Below, piece after piece: positions 54,032 to 64,000 of a stretch of DNA of 64,000 nt (positions within the stretch are counted from its first letter, which is position 1; each line of letters begins with the position of its first letter). The position numbers were made by a program, and so were the translations under genes. Origin of the DNA: Parastagonospora avenae f. sp. tritici 18332-5 (Eukaryota; Ascomycota; Dothideomycetes; Pleosporales; Phaeosphaeriaceae); contig JAFJTR010000007.1 of the NCBI GenBank assembly GCA_022559985.1, positions 124,001 to 188,000 of the forward strand. Direction: 5' to 3'. The notes beneath the pieces were generated by a model that was not told where the DNA came from, made no database searches, and was given only the letters and a program-made list of their open reading frames with translations.

Positions 54032-54889
54032 TCATAATTCATCTTTCGCCTGCTTCACGCCAAACGTCGCGCCTCCCTCGCTAATAAACCTCTTCTCTGA
54101 CTCCGTACTCACCCGCCCCAGCGCCCCGTTCCGGTGCGGATACCGACCAAAGTGATCCAGTATCTGTCGATGCTCCTTCTCCGCCTTCAATTGCCCCGCC
54201 AGCATCATTTCCGACCCTTTACGCCCGGCCACATCGCTCTTCGCGGCCGCGAGTATCCCGTCTACTAGCTTGTGCGCCTCAATGTCCTCCGAGTGCATCA
54301 GCGGCATGTACAGCCACATGCGATGCGCAATCGAGTGCCTAAACTGCGGATGCAGATCGACACGTTTGTCGGGTGCTAACAACGCGCGCGAGAGATTATA
54401 CGACATGGGATCGTAGTGGTTATACACCTTCCTCAACCCCTCATCCGTGCGATATATATTCCGCGGCATCTGATCCAGCAATATCGCCAGACTCAGCGCC
54501 GTCCACGCACCTTGCGCCTCATCATCGCTTGCAACGCGCTCAATCTCATCGAGAAATGGCTGCGCGGTGGGCTCGACGTTCGTGGGCCCAATGGCTTCGA
54601 GCGCGTGCGCGAAGGAGGAGCGACATGTGCGGTCCAGCGTGGGGTCGGATGTGAACCAGCGCTGGAGTATGCTGGGGTCGAGGGCTGAGCCGGTGGGGGA
54701 GATGTTGGGGAGCCAGAGGTCTGTCACCTGTTTGTACAGTGTGGCGTTGAAGATTGTTGGGTCGAGCTTGAAGGAGGACGAGGACATGGTGCGGTGGTGG
54801 GGGAGGTGGGTTGTGGAAGCTGCGCGGGTGGTGAGTCGAGATAGGTTTGTTAGTGAGGACATCAAGAGGAGGGTTCGGAGAGGCGCCAT
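54032..54889 (-). CDS. DUF924 family protein ending in KDEL, 285 aa
   Basis: Single exon. An N-terminal stretch of about 35 residues is rich in Leu, Ser, Thr and Arg, without acidic residues (APLRTLLLMSSLTNLSRLTT), resembling a mitochondrial presequence; MSSSSFKL at residue 35 is an alternative start. The DUF924 motifs follow: DLWLPN, RWFTSDPTLD, LAILLDQMPRNIYR, MWLYMPLMHSED and ILDHFGRYPHRN. The family is an all-helical TPR-like fold of unknown function found in bacteria and fungi. The C-terminus is QAKDEL, the ER retention signal, although no signal peptide is evident. Confidence 0.88.
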   Translation of the reverse strand: MAPLRTLLLMSSLTNLSRLTTRAASTTHLPHHRTMSSSSFKLDPTIFNATLYKQVTDLWLPNISPTGSALDPSILQRWFTSDPTLDRTCRSSFAHALEAIGPTNVEPTAQPFLDEIERVASDDEAQGAWTALSLAILLDQMPRNIYRTDEGLRKVYNHYDPMSYNLSRALLAPDKRVDLHPQFRHSIAHRMWLYMPLMHSEDIEAHKLVDGILAAAKSDVAGRKGSEMMLAGQLKAEKEHRQILDHFGRYPHRNGALGRVSTESEKRFISEGGATFGVKQAKDEL

Positions 54890-55509
54890 CTTTTGGGATG
54901 GGCTGTTCAGCCTCAGAGGCGCTCCATTGTTTATTTGAAGGATGCAGTGCTTCGGCGCGTCGGAAGACCGAGTGACGAGTGTGACTAAGCCTGCTGAAGA
55001 AGGTTGGTGATGGGATGTGCTCGCTCCGTCTTAAAACATTCTACGTGTTCACACGAGAGTCCGCAGAGATGAAGTCATCGTGATCTCGGATGCCGAGCGA
55101 TGCTGTGCTTCGATCTTTATCGACGGCGCGTCCTGCTCCAGAGCATGCGTGGGGAATCACATCTACTCGCCTTACACGCCCCTCCTCGCGACGCCCAACT
55201 TACATCGAAGGAGTTCTCCTCAAGGGTGTTAAACACAGAGTATGCTGAGCTGACTCCCGCGATGCTTGGTAGTGGGAGCAAAATGCTACGGCTTGCTGAG
55301 ATGGCTCTTCCCCTCACCCTAGCATTCGTCCGTCCGAGAATGTGGGGAAAGCCTGCATACTCCAAGCACCGTGCGCCTGGCATCACGAATAGCTGCAATG
55401 GTAAATGCAAACATGTCTGCATTTTCTTCCTCTCTTGATTTAATTATCAATTTGTCTCCAGATTCCAAGTCTTCCTTCCGTGTATTCCTTCAACACTACC
55501 CAGCCCCAC
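54890..55509. other. divergent intergenic region DUF924 / P450
   Basis: Promoters of two divergent genes; no other feature recognised. Confidence 0.5.
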
Positions 55510-57184
55510 ATGTACACTATCCTCCTACTCTTCAGCTTCCTCGCAGCCTTCGTTATCTACACCCGCTACAAACGGCGTCCGCCACCAGGAACACACCATG
55601 CACCCGGACCAGCAGGTCTCCCTGTCCTCGGCAATGCCCACCAACTCGGTCTCCAACCACACCAGCAAATCACAGCCTGGGCCCGCGAATATGGCGAGTT
55701 GTACAAGATCCGCCTGGGCTGGAATGACTGGTACATGATCTGTTCGCCCGAAGCATGCAAAGAGGTCCTCGACAAGCAATCCGCGCACACGAGTTCTCGG
55801 ACGCCTCAACCTGTGGCCGGCGACACGTTGGCTGGAGGCATGAGGTTTTTGTTCATGCCGTATGGGCCTGAGTGGAGGAAGTTGAGGGGCATTAGTCATA
55901 AGCTTTTGACGCCGAATGTTAGTGCGACTTTTAAGCCGAGTCAGGATTACGAGGCGAAGATGCTGCTGGAGGAGATTTTGAAGGGGAGGGATGAGGAGAG
56001 GGGGAATGAGGTTGGGTATATGGCTATTAGAAGGTATACTGTCAGTGTGATTATGACTAGCACGTACGGGCGGAGGATTCCTGAATGGGTGAGTACCATG
56101 ATGATGTATCATGCAGCTGAAGAGGACTGATCCTTGCTAGGACTGTGACGAAGTTCGCGGCATTTACAGCCTGATGAACGACTTCTCCCTCGTAGCAAAG
56201 CCAGGTGCATATCTTGCAGATGCTCTTCCATTCTTCGGCAAACTCCCAAAAAGTCTTCAATGGTGGCGCAAGGGCCTTCAGCCACTCTTCGACAAGCAGG
56301 CGAATCTCTGGATGTCCTTCTGGACTTCACTCAAGACCCAGATGGAGACGAAGCAAGCACCTGAGTGCTTTGTGAAACAGTTCATCGAAACCGACTACGA
56401 GAAGCAGGGCATCAGTGAGCTCCAAGCCGCTTTTCTCGCAGGCAGCATGATAGAAGCCGGAAGCGAGACTACATCTGCCGCTCTCAACACCGCGATCTTG
56501 TACCTCAGCGCTAACCGCGAAGCGCGACGAAAAGCCCAGGCCGAGCTAGACAAAGTCGTCGGATCTTCTCGCTCTCCCTCCTTCGACGACGAGCAAAATC
56601 TGCCATACATCCGCGCCATTGTTAAAGAGACACTTCGCATGCGGCCCGTCACCAGCATCGGTACTCCACACTATTCCACCGCACCCGTGATCTACAAGAA
56701 CACGTACATCCCCGCCAACTCCGTCGTATGCCTCCAGCAATACCCCATTCATTACGACCCTAAAGTCTTCCCCGAACCAGATCGCTTCAACCCCGATCGG
56801 TATCTCTCCTACCCCCTAGGCTCAGGCCATTACGCCGGCGGACCCGCATCAGCACGTGACCACTGGGCATTTGGCGCCGGGCGGCGAATCTGCTCTGGCG
56901 TCCATCTTGCCGAGAACAGCATGTTCATCGTGTTGGCCAAGTTACTGTGGGCGTTTGACATATTGCCGCCACTTGACGAAGCGGGGCGGGAAGTGAAGGT
57001 GGATACAAGTGATGCGGCATTTGACTCCGACGGGAGTATGACGTCGGCAAAGGAATACAAAATCAGATGGAGAGTTAGGAGTGGAGCAATCAAAGAGGTA
57101 CTGGAGAGGGATGTGATGGAGGCGAGAAGGGCTGGGTACACGCTGAGGGGTGTTAAGGTTGGGGAGGAAGGCATGGAGTTGTGA
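55510..57184 (+). CDS. cytochrome P450 monooxygenase, 540 aa
   Basis: Exons 55510-56088 and 56141-57184 (52-nt intron). The ATG at 55510 begins a single N-terminal anchor (MYTILLLFSFLAAFVIYT) followed by the proline-rich hinge RRPPPGTHHAPGPAGLPVLG. The I-helix has AGSETTSA, the K-helix KETLRMRP (ExxR), the PERF region has PEPDRFNPDRY and the heme loop FGAGRRICSGVHLA with the axial Cys. This is a complete ER-bound class II P450 resembling the group that hydroxylates polyketide or aromatic substrates. The substrate is unknown, and no core biosynthetic enzyme is adjacent. Confidence 0.93.
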
Positions 57185-57382
57185 GCTTTCAGGTGAGGTG
57201 TTTTCACTTGGAATTGCGCTGCTCTTTCCATCTCGTTCTGGAAGCGCGCCTGCCTAGATAAAATTGCTTGCGTCATGGTTTGTTTGTTGTTTGTGTACGT
57301 CCCGTGCTCCTTCTGCGTGTTTACATACACCACTCTACTCTCTTCCCGCCAAAGACCAGCCTGTATCTTGCGCACCTCAACC

Positions 57383-59103
57383 ATGTCGCCCGGATCCCCA
57401 AGCTCGACCATGGACACGCCGTCAGATGTGCCAGCAATGCCTTCAGCACCGCTACAACCCACGACGTCACCCGCAGCAGTCGAGACCCACGGCAACGTCG
57501 TTGCGACATCGCCTTCGACACCACCATCTCAGCTAAAACACCCAGAGCTGACTCCGTCTGACTGCAGTACGCTGAAGAAGATATTGGACCACTCTAATAT
57601 CCCCTCGCCAGCGCCATCGCCCATCATGAAACAACAAGACAAGAACCTGCTCAACGTCACCACCTCGGAGGGTGAAAGCAGCGATGCCGGCAACGAGGAT
57701 GAGGTGACATACACCCGGACGCAGTATGGATATGGCGATGAGCTGGAGGCGGGCTATGAGGATGAAGATGACAGCATGGAGCTGAGTGACGGAGACCTCA
57801 ACGGCGATGAAGCAGAAGAAAGCGATGATGGCGAGTACGTATGGAGCGATGGCGACACGGTTGAGGATATCATGAATATGCCGGGCACGACGGCCCCTCC
57901 TGTTCGCCCGCAGCATCTTGATGGTATCTATCAGCATAATTCTCCTACCCGCGACGATTCTGCGGAAATCCAAGCGAAGCGCGCCGCGATCGAGGAGGCC
58001 GTGAAGAAGGAGCGAGTTGATCAGGAGCATGAAGAAGCACTTGACGTTGCATACGAGCCACGTTATCTCGACCTAGCGGCTACCGAGGAGCAGGATGGTG
58101 TGTTCGATCTCTCAGAGGAGTTGATGTTCCAGGCAATGCAGAATATCCAAGTGAAATCTGGACTCACCAGGATCGAAGAAGCTGACGAGACAGAATTCGA
58201 GCTGGACGTACGTACCCTTGAACTCACCACTCGACAATTCATTGTACTAACTTATGGCAGCGTCTGAATGCCAACGAACGCAGGACATCACGTCGATTTT
58301 CTCCAGCACCTATCTCTCGTCGTGCTTCAGAAGAGTCGCTTCCCGTGTCTTCTTTTCAGAGCATACCGGATTCTCGACCGGCTGTGGTGGCTACGCCAAG
58401 TGGAAACCACCTCGCTTTCACATCCACTTCTACGATCCCCATCACATCCTTCACTAAGACCTTGAAGGACTTCAAGAAGTACTCAGGCAAGGAGAACTCG
58501 CCGTCTAAGAGCCGGCGTAATGCCTCACTGCCAGAGGAGATTGCTGAGCTTGCGAAAGAAGCCAAGGAAGAGGATGATCTTGAGAAGTACAGGGAGATTG
58601 ATCTCGCCCCCATGGAACCCATCATGGAGAGCAAAAATGCAGGTGATCTAATCACGTTTGGCACACCTGTCAGGTCGAACATTCTCACACCACCGGTCGA
58701 CACCCCCTCGCCTACCCGAGTACCACAGAAGACTCCATTGTTTGATCAAGCTCGCGCGGTCGAGACTCTGGTTTTGCTAGCGAAGTCTCCCATGGACAGC
58801 AATTACGTCGAGATGCCCAAAGCTACCGATGTCGAGACACAAGCACCACCATCCGAAGCCGTTGCCTCTCCTTCTTTGCCCGCGGAACAGCATGGAGGAG
58901 ACATGGCGGATCTCGAAGACTCAGATGCGGCATATGGCTCAGAAGGCAGACAGCTCTCAATCTACCAGGAGCCCCCAACTTTCGTCAAGGTCGTGGCTTT
59001 GTTGCCCGAGACTATGTTCTGGTTAGCAGCCGCCCCGGTTGTGAAGTACAGCAGCATGGCTTATGAAGCTATGGTGTCAAAGTTCACTGAGTTGGAGTTG
59101 TGA
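57383..59103 (+). CDS. acidic, largely disordered protein of unknown function, 555 aa
   Basis: Exons 57383-58207 and 58261-59103; the 53-nt intron has donor GTACGT, a perfect TACTAAC branch and acceptor GGCAG. The first 100 residues are S/P/T-rich; about residues 95-160 are strongly acidic (DEDDSMELSDGDLNGDEAEE). A helical charged segment follows (AKRAAIEEAVKKERVDQEHE). The second exon has FKKYSGKENSPSKSRRN and a conserved-looking hydrophobic C-terminus (VKVVALLPETMFWLAAAPVV). I do not recognise the family. A nuclear or cytoskeletal regulatory protein would fit the composition, but this is only inference. Confidence 0.8.
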
Positions 59104-59195
59104 GATTATTCAAGTTCGGACTGCGTTAATACATAGACGGTCTGCGTTGTTATGTAACAATAGTGTGTACTCAACCTACAACTCAACTTTCCCTC

Positions 59196-60277
59196 TCACA
59201 CACTCCCCCCTTCTACAGCATCCAACCTCAAATAACTCGGGCCCGGCAAATCCTCACTGATATCTCCCCATGCACTCCAATGCTTCCACACCAGCTTCTG
59301 CTGCTCGATCTCATCCGCAATCGCAATCGCCATATCCGCGACACTAATCCCCGTCAGCCTCCCCTCAAATATATCCTTGCCCTGCTGCTGCTCCCCCTCC
59401 AAAATCATATCATCCACACTAATCTCATACCTCCCCGTCCTCTTCCCCGGCCGATACAATGCACTCGGACTCACAAACCCCCATCGAAAACTCTCATTCC
59501 CATCAAACATCATATACGCCGTGCGCCCCGCCTTGATAAAATCACTCGCCTGATCCTTCTCCCTAATCTGCTTTTCGTACTCTGCAATCACCTGCGCGTC
59601 CTCGCTGCTCTGTCGACCTTCGCGCTCGGCGATCCGCGCCTCCCGGTACCGTCGCAGCGCGGTGCCCATTATCCCGAGCCGCTCCTCCATGTACGCGATG
59701 TGCGCGAGCGAAGTGCTTATTGCGCGCCGGTACGCGACGAAGAAATCTGGGTGGTCGACGCAGGAATCGGATGTTCCGGGGATGTGTAAGGAGCCGGCGC
59801 CGCCGACGAAGAGGAAGTATGTGGCTGGGCAGCGTTTGTAGGCGAGGATTAGTTTGCGGGTTGTTTCGAGGAAGGGCTGGTAGAGGAGGGCCATTGCGCC
59901 GGCTGCAAGAAGGGAGGATTAGTGGTGGGGATGTAGGATAGGATGGGGTGGTGGTTGTGGTGTGTGTCTTTTTTTCGAACTACCCTTTATGTCTACACGA
60001 TCATTGATGGTATGTAGAGGTTCGACTTACTTGTATGCGGGCCATAGGCTGACACTAGGACGTCTATTCCCGTGAACGATTCCGCAAGTTGGGCGATTGA
60101 GACAGTGTCAATGTCCACCGAACGAGGAATGTAGCGCGCATGTTTCCCCAGTGTCTGAGGATTGCGCGATATGCCAACGACGGTGTGTCCACGATTGAGC
60201 AATTCGACGCTGAGGTAAGATCCGCCGAAGCCTGCGGGGCCGATGATACCGATTGTAAGTGACTTTGAGGCTGTCAT
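59196..60277 (-). CDS. NAD(P)-binding Rossmann protein (NmrA/SDR-a type), 317 aa
   Basis: Exons on the minus strand are 60277-60031 and 59902-59196 with a 128-nt intron (GTAAGT to TTGCAG). The N-terminus shows IGIIGPAGFGGSYLS, a GxxGxxG site, then VVGISRNPQTL and VLVSAYGPHT. FLFVGGAGSL matches the family's second strand motif. Unusually, a helical Arg/Glu-rich insertion (near residues 160-205, for example YREARIAEREGRQ) follows. The end (GRLTGISVADMAIAIADEIE) is that of the NAD(P)H-binding putative reductases. Substrate unknown. Confidence 0.82.
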
Positions 60278-60559
60278 GGTGTTTTGCAATCAGAGGTGGT
60301 TTGAGATGTGAATGGCAAAGGCAAGAGCTCAGGCAATCACGACATGCTTCGGCATCTGCATCCCACTCCCATCCAGGCTAAACATGCAACTCATTTCGCT
60401 GCTGTATGCAAGTCCCATAGTGAGTTGGGGTATGCTTCGGGGTAGTGAGGGGAAGCTATGTGGGGCTGCATGCAGGGACGGCGGGGACTAGTGTGCAGGG
60501 CAGGTACACAACACTGGAGTGTAGTTTCGATGTCGTTGTAATGAAGCTTTGGAAGAAGG
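60278..60559. other. divergent promoter region
   Basis: Lies between the starts of the Rossmann protein gene and the dehydrogenase gene; nothing else seen. Confidence 0.45.
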
Positions 60560-61674
60560 ATGGCGGATAATTATGCTTTCATTGGTAAGTTACTGATCTT
60601 TGGGAACGAATTGTACTGTCGAGATGCTGATGGCTGCAAAGGCCTTGGGGCCATGGGGTATGCGATGGCATCCAACATTCGCAAGAAGGTACCAAAGGAG
60701 TCGATATTATACATCAACGACATAAATGCTCCGGCATGCGAGAGATTCAAAGCAGAGTACAGCTCTTTCGGACCGGTAGAAGTTGTATCGACTGCGCGGG
60801 AAGCAGCTGAGAATGCGAAGGTGCTGATAAGTATCGTGCCAGGAGGTAAAGATGTCAAGGCAGTGTATTTGGATGAGAAAACTGGTGTGATTGCAGCAAA
60901 GAAGGATAAAGGGAGATTGATGCTGGAATGCAGTACAATTGACGTTGATACCACGAAAGAAGTCGGCAGGAGAATGAAGGAAGGAAGATTAGGCACATAC
61001 ATCGACGCGCCAGTATCCGTACGTCCAATCTCTACCAGCATCACCATGCCCTCATACTGATACCCTTTTAGGGAGGTGTCCCAGCCGCCGAAGCCGGCAC
61101 TCTCTCCATGCTTATCGGGCACCCCACTCCCCCACATCCATTCTCCCTCCTCGCAAGCACCCTCTCCCTCCTCGGCACGCCCTCGAAATTCTTCTACCTA
61201 GACACCCTGGGCGCGGGCCTAACCGCCAAAATTTCAAACAACTACCTCTCAGGCACGATCCTGCTCGCCACCGCCGAAGCCCTCGCAATCGGCGTCAAGC
61301 ACGGCCTCGACCCCGCCGCCCTTTACTCCGTCATCAAGAACTCCACCGGCCAGAGCTGGATGTGCGACCACGTCCTGCCGATCCCCAACGTGCAGACGGA
61401 GTACTGGGTGCCGAGTAATAGTGGGTACAAACCGGGTTTCAAGACGCAGATGATGCTCAAGGATTTGGGGCTGGGGATTGAAGGGGCGCGGCAGGTGGGT
61501 GTGGAGCCGAGTATGGCTGTTGCGGCGATGAAGGTGTGGGAGAAGGCGACGGAGGATGAGAGGTGTAGGGATAGAGATGGGAGTAGTATATATTTGCATG
61601 TTGGGGGAGTGTTGCCGGAGGGGTATGAGGATAAAGGAAAGAAGAGGGAAGATGGGAGTTGGGAGTTTGAGTGA
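60560..61674 (+). CDS. 3-hydroxyisobutyrate dehydrogenase-like enzyme, 334 aa
   Basis: Exons 60560-60584, 60642-61018 and 61072-61674. The first 25-nt exon completes the cofactor site FIGLGAMGYAMA across intron 1. The beta-hydroxyacid dehydrogenase motifs are present: DAPVSGGVPAAEAGTL (substrate site, spanning intron 2), GAGLTAKISNNYL (catalytic Lys) and KTQMMLKDLGLG. These enzymes oxidise beta-hydroxy acids such as 3-hydroxyisobutyrate from valine breakdown with NAD. There is no mitochondrial presequence, so a peroxisomal or cytosolic relative with another substrate is possible. Confidence 0.9.
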
Positions 61675-61907
61675 TGCTTGTGTAGCTTGTTGAAAAGATT
61701 AAATATAGTAGTACTGTTGGGTACATGTTACAAGGCGCTGGACTCCCGTGTCCAAACAGCGTCGCTACATGCTCTTTCTGAATCGTGAATTATGTTTTTC
61801 TTCATGATTTCGACGTTAATGCGCGCAGAATTGTACTGCCGTCATCCTCTTCCCCAAAGATCTTGCAACTGTTGAAGCGACAAGGTCGAAGAAGAGGATT
61901 GTAACCG

Positions 61908-64000
61908 TCATGAGTCATCGTTTTCCGGCCCATCGTAATCCGTCAAGTCGTCGCTCATTATGTGTAAGATTTGAGAGAAGGTGCGGCTTCTCCATCGGCC
62001 CATTCCTTCCATTAGGTCTGCACAATGTAGCAGCGTTCTGCGTGCTGCCAAATAGCCGCCTTCAAGGGCGATACCGGTGATGCTGAAAGGTCCGCCATTG
62101 CATATGAACTGGACAATTAATGAAGCTTCTCCGAATCCGCTTGGTGTTTGTGCGTTGTTTATAAGCCCAAGCTGACCGATAGATATCCAATCCACTATAT
62201 CCAAGAGCTCGATACAATTGTCGTTAATCCCGCAGGCCATCGAAGGTGGTAGTGTGAAGATGTACAGACCCAGCACGAGCGCCGCATGAAACAATGCAAC
62301 TACGCTGTGCGGGTTCACGATGTCGGACACTTTCCGATCGAAAAGAAGTTTGTAGATGTGCGCAGCGTGCAATACAGATCGTCTTGCTGACGGAGTTTGC
62401 GACCAGGCCGAGATGTCTTCGAGCGCATTAACCGCAGGTTCAGGACCCGCTCGACCAGCAGCTAACTCAAAGTATCGCATGTTGGCACCAAGGACCATAC
62501 ATGACGCATGCCAAAGCACAGCAGAGTTCAGGTCGGCAGTGCGTAGGGCGTCGATGGATGAAGATGAGAGATTAACTAGAAGCGGAAGTATGTCGCGACT
62601 GCGAGGGTCTTCAGCGTAGATCCTCCAAGGCTCTAGCTGCTTCTGTGGTCCAGTAGCACTAGCCAAGCGATCATTCGACTCGTATATCCGGAGTAACAGA
62701 AGTGTGAGCAGACTTCGAAAGCCCGGTGCGTCGAGCTTCAGTCCTGGTGTTGGATGGAACGATGGGGTAATTCGATTCGACTGTACCCTCGTGCCACGCT
62801 GCACTAGTTGGAACCATTTCGGCGCCGAGTTTACGTGGTAAAGGCTGTAATCGGAAGGAGGTAGTATCTGAACTGATTCTGGTCGGATCATGGGGGATGT
62901 CGAAAGGTAGCCTGCCCACCAGCAGTCGGCTTCGATGAGGCCGAAGATGATCCTATAAAGTATTAGAGTACTATGCATAAAAGAGAACTTGGCGACTGAC
63001 CGCTTGGCACATTCAACTTTGGACCACGCCCTCCACTTCGATTCAAGATCTCCAACTTCGTCGAGAAGCGAGTCTAGATTGGCGCCCTCGCTCGCTGAAA
63101 ATAGCCCTTGCTGTTGCGCATGCTGGTGCTGTTAGCTGACGTCTCTCATTGAACATGAGAATCATACCGAAATCAGTTCCGAGTACAACCTCTCCGCTTG
63201 CGCAATGCGACTCTTTCGCTGCCCACGATTAGCTGTGAATCGCCTCTCCAGGTTTGCGACTTACCCCTGTTATTGAAGCAAGGTTCAGTGCCAACAGACT
63301 CGTAGCAATGACTCGCATCTGCCTGTGTGGTGGTTGCTCGCTCGCAGATAGTGACTGCAGTTCTGTGAGGGCCATCTGCAGAACGGCTGGAAATGTGCTC
63401 GTAACAAACTTGGCGGCTCCAGCTGTACCGAGAATGCTCAATCCGATGAGGCACATGCATAGCATCAAAGGCCGCGGTGCATTCTTCGCCGAGAATGTCG
63501 GTATGTGGATGATAGGAAGTGTGGGGTGGAAGTAGTAGAGGTACATCTCGAGAGCGATATCCAGTATCTCAGCTGGCGGAAATTGAACACCATCCACACT
63601 CGGACTCCCTGCGGCGTCACCGCTGGAAGATGCAGTATCGCCATATGATTCTGACCGTGCGGGCGCATTGTTCAGAGCGTTTTGCAGCAAGCCTCTGCAC
63701 TCTTCGTCCAACCCCCATCTCGAATTCTTCCGCTCTCGTTCGCTTATGGGCGTTTCAGTTTGTCCAAAGGGTATTTCCGAAAGTATGTTGCTGCAATCAC
63801 AAGTTATTAGGCCCTGCCACAGATTTTGCATTAACCTGCAGGACTTCCGATTCCGCGACGGCCAGCAACTTTGTACTCTCTGAAATCTTTCCCTTGGTAC
63901 TCTACTGGCTATTGAAACGCTGCTTCCGGACGGACTGGCCTGGTTCTCGGGCAGGCCCCTAAAAGCATCATGCTCGAAAAAGCCATCGACAGCCATATGC
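61908..64000 (-). CDS. fungal-specific transcription factor (fungal_trans domain), partial
   Basis: Minus-strand exons in the window are 64000-63836 (continues beyond), 63790-63265, 63218-63168, 63122-63001 and 62952-61908. The 45-nt intron 63791-63835 is in frame and stop-free, so the region also reads through. The middle homology region of Zn2Cys6 regulators is visible: LEMYLYYFHPTLPIIHIPTF, LCMCLIGLSILG, then after small exons FGLIEADCWWAGYLS. The DNA-binding Zn2Cys6 or C2H2 part is not in the window and should lie upstream. Its position beside the dehydrogenase may reflect local regulation, but that is inference. Confidence 0.85.

Noticed and set aside
51918..64000. Secondary-metabolite gene cluster (FAD oxidase, P450, reductase, regulator)
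   Set aside because: No polyketide synthase, peptide synthetase, terpene cyclase or other core enzyme lies in the window, and unrelated genes are interspersed; it could only be argued if a core gene lies beyond 64000.
1..64000. CRISPR arrays, insertion sequences, rRNA operons
   Set aside because: None seen; the window is eukaryotic nuclear DNA.

Overview
This window is nuclear DNA of a filamentous ascomycete (Pezizomycotina; I would guess a Dothideomycete, but no marker here proves the class). The evidence is genes broken by many 45-60 nt GT-AG introns with CTAAC/CTGAC branch sites, the fungal-type gene set (HET domain, fungal_trans, She3-like, Yos9, vezatin/Inp2-like), and mixed-strand genes without operons. 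All gene models were spliced by hand; exon limits are given in each entry.

Layout. 1-4.9 kb is gene-poor, with one likely 57-residue cysteine-rich protein. 4.9-8.4 kb holds a She3-like coiled-coil protein and the complex I 17.8 kDa subunit. 9.0-11.4 kb is a broken ankyrin/AAA-ATPase gene. 11.6-13.2 kb encodes a secreted M14 carboxypeptidase. At 13.9-14.0 kb lies a tRNA-Pro(AGG) gene that carries, besides its normal 19-nt anticodon-loop intron, a 50-bp insertion in the D arm with every hallmark of a spliceosomal intron; this is the most unusual object in the window. 14.5-21.1 kb is a run of plus-strand genes: a membrane/coiled-coil protein, an SDR, Jac1, cytidine deaminase and an SDR lacking its catalytic residues. 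21.2-26.5 kb holds Yos9 and an FHA-kinase-FHA checkpoint kinase. 27.6-31.2 kb holds a damaged HET-domain gene and an NmrA-like reductase. 33.2-38.5 kb has two C2H2 zinc-finger genes of the same architecture separated by 3 kb without a recognisable gene. 39.3-49.3 kb is a housekeeping block: vezatin-like protein, EMC6, PCNA, pyridoxal kinase, dUTPase and an MDR reductase. 49.9-51.0 kb is a decayed rhodopsin-like membrane protein gene. 51.9-64.0 kb is metabolic: a BBE-type FAD oxidase, a DUF924 protein, a P450, an unknown acidic protein, an NAD(P)-binding protein, a 3-hydroxyisobutyrate dehydrogenase-like enzyme and a fungal_trans regulator running off the end.

How they fit together. PCNA and dUTPase lie 3 kb apart, and both have clustered ACGCG/ACGCGT (MCB-like) elements just upstream, suggesting shared G1/S control. 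Broken genes are confined to accessory families (ankyrin-AAA, HET, rhodopsin-like) while every long housekeeping frame is intact, which argues for real decay rather than random sequence error, although several lesions are one-base changes in homopolymers and should be checked on reads.
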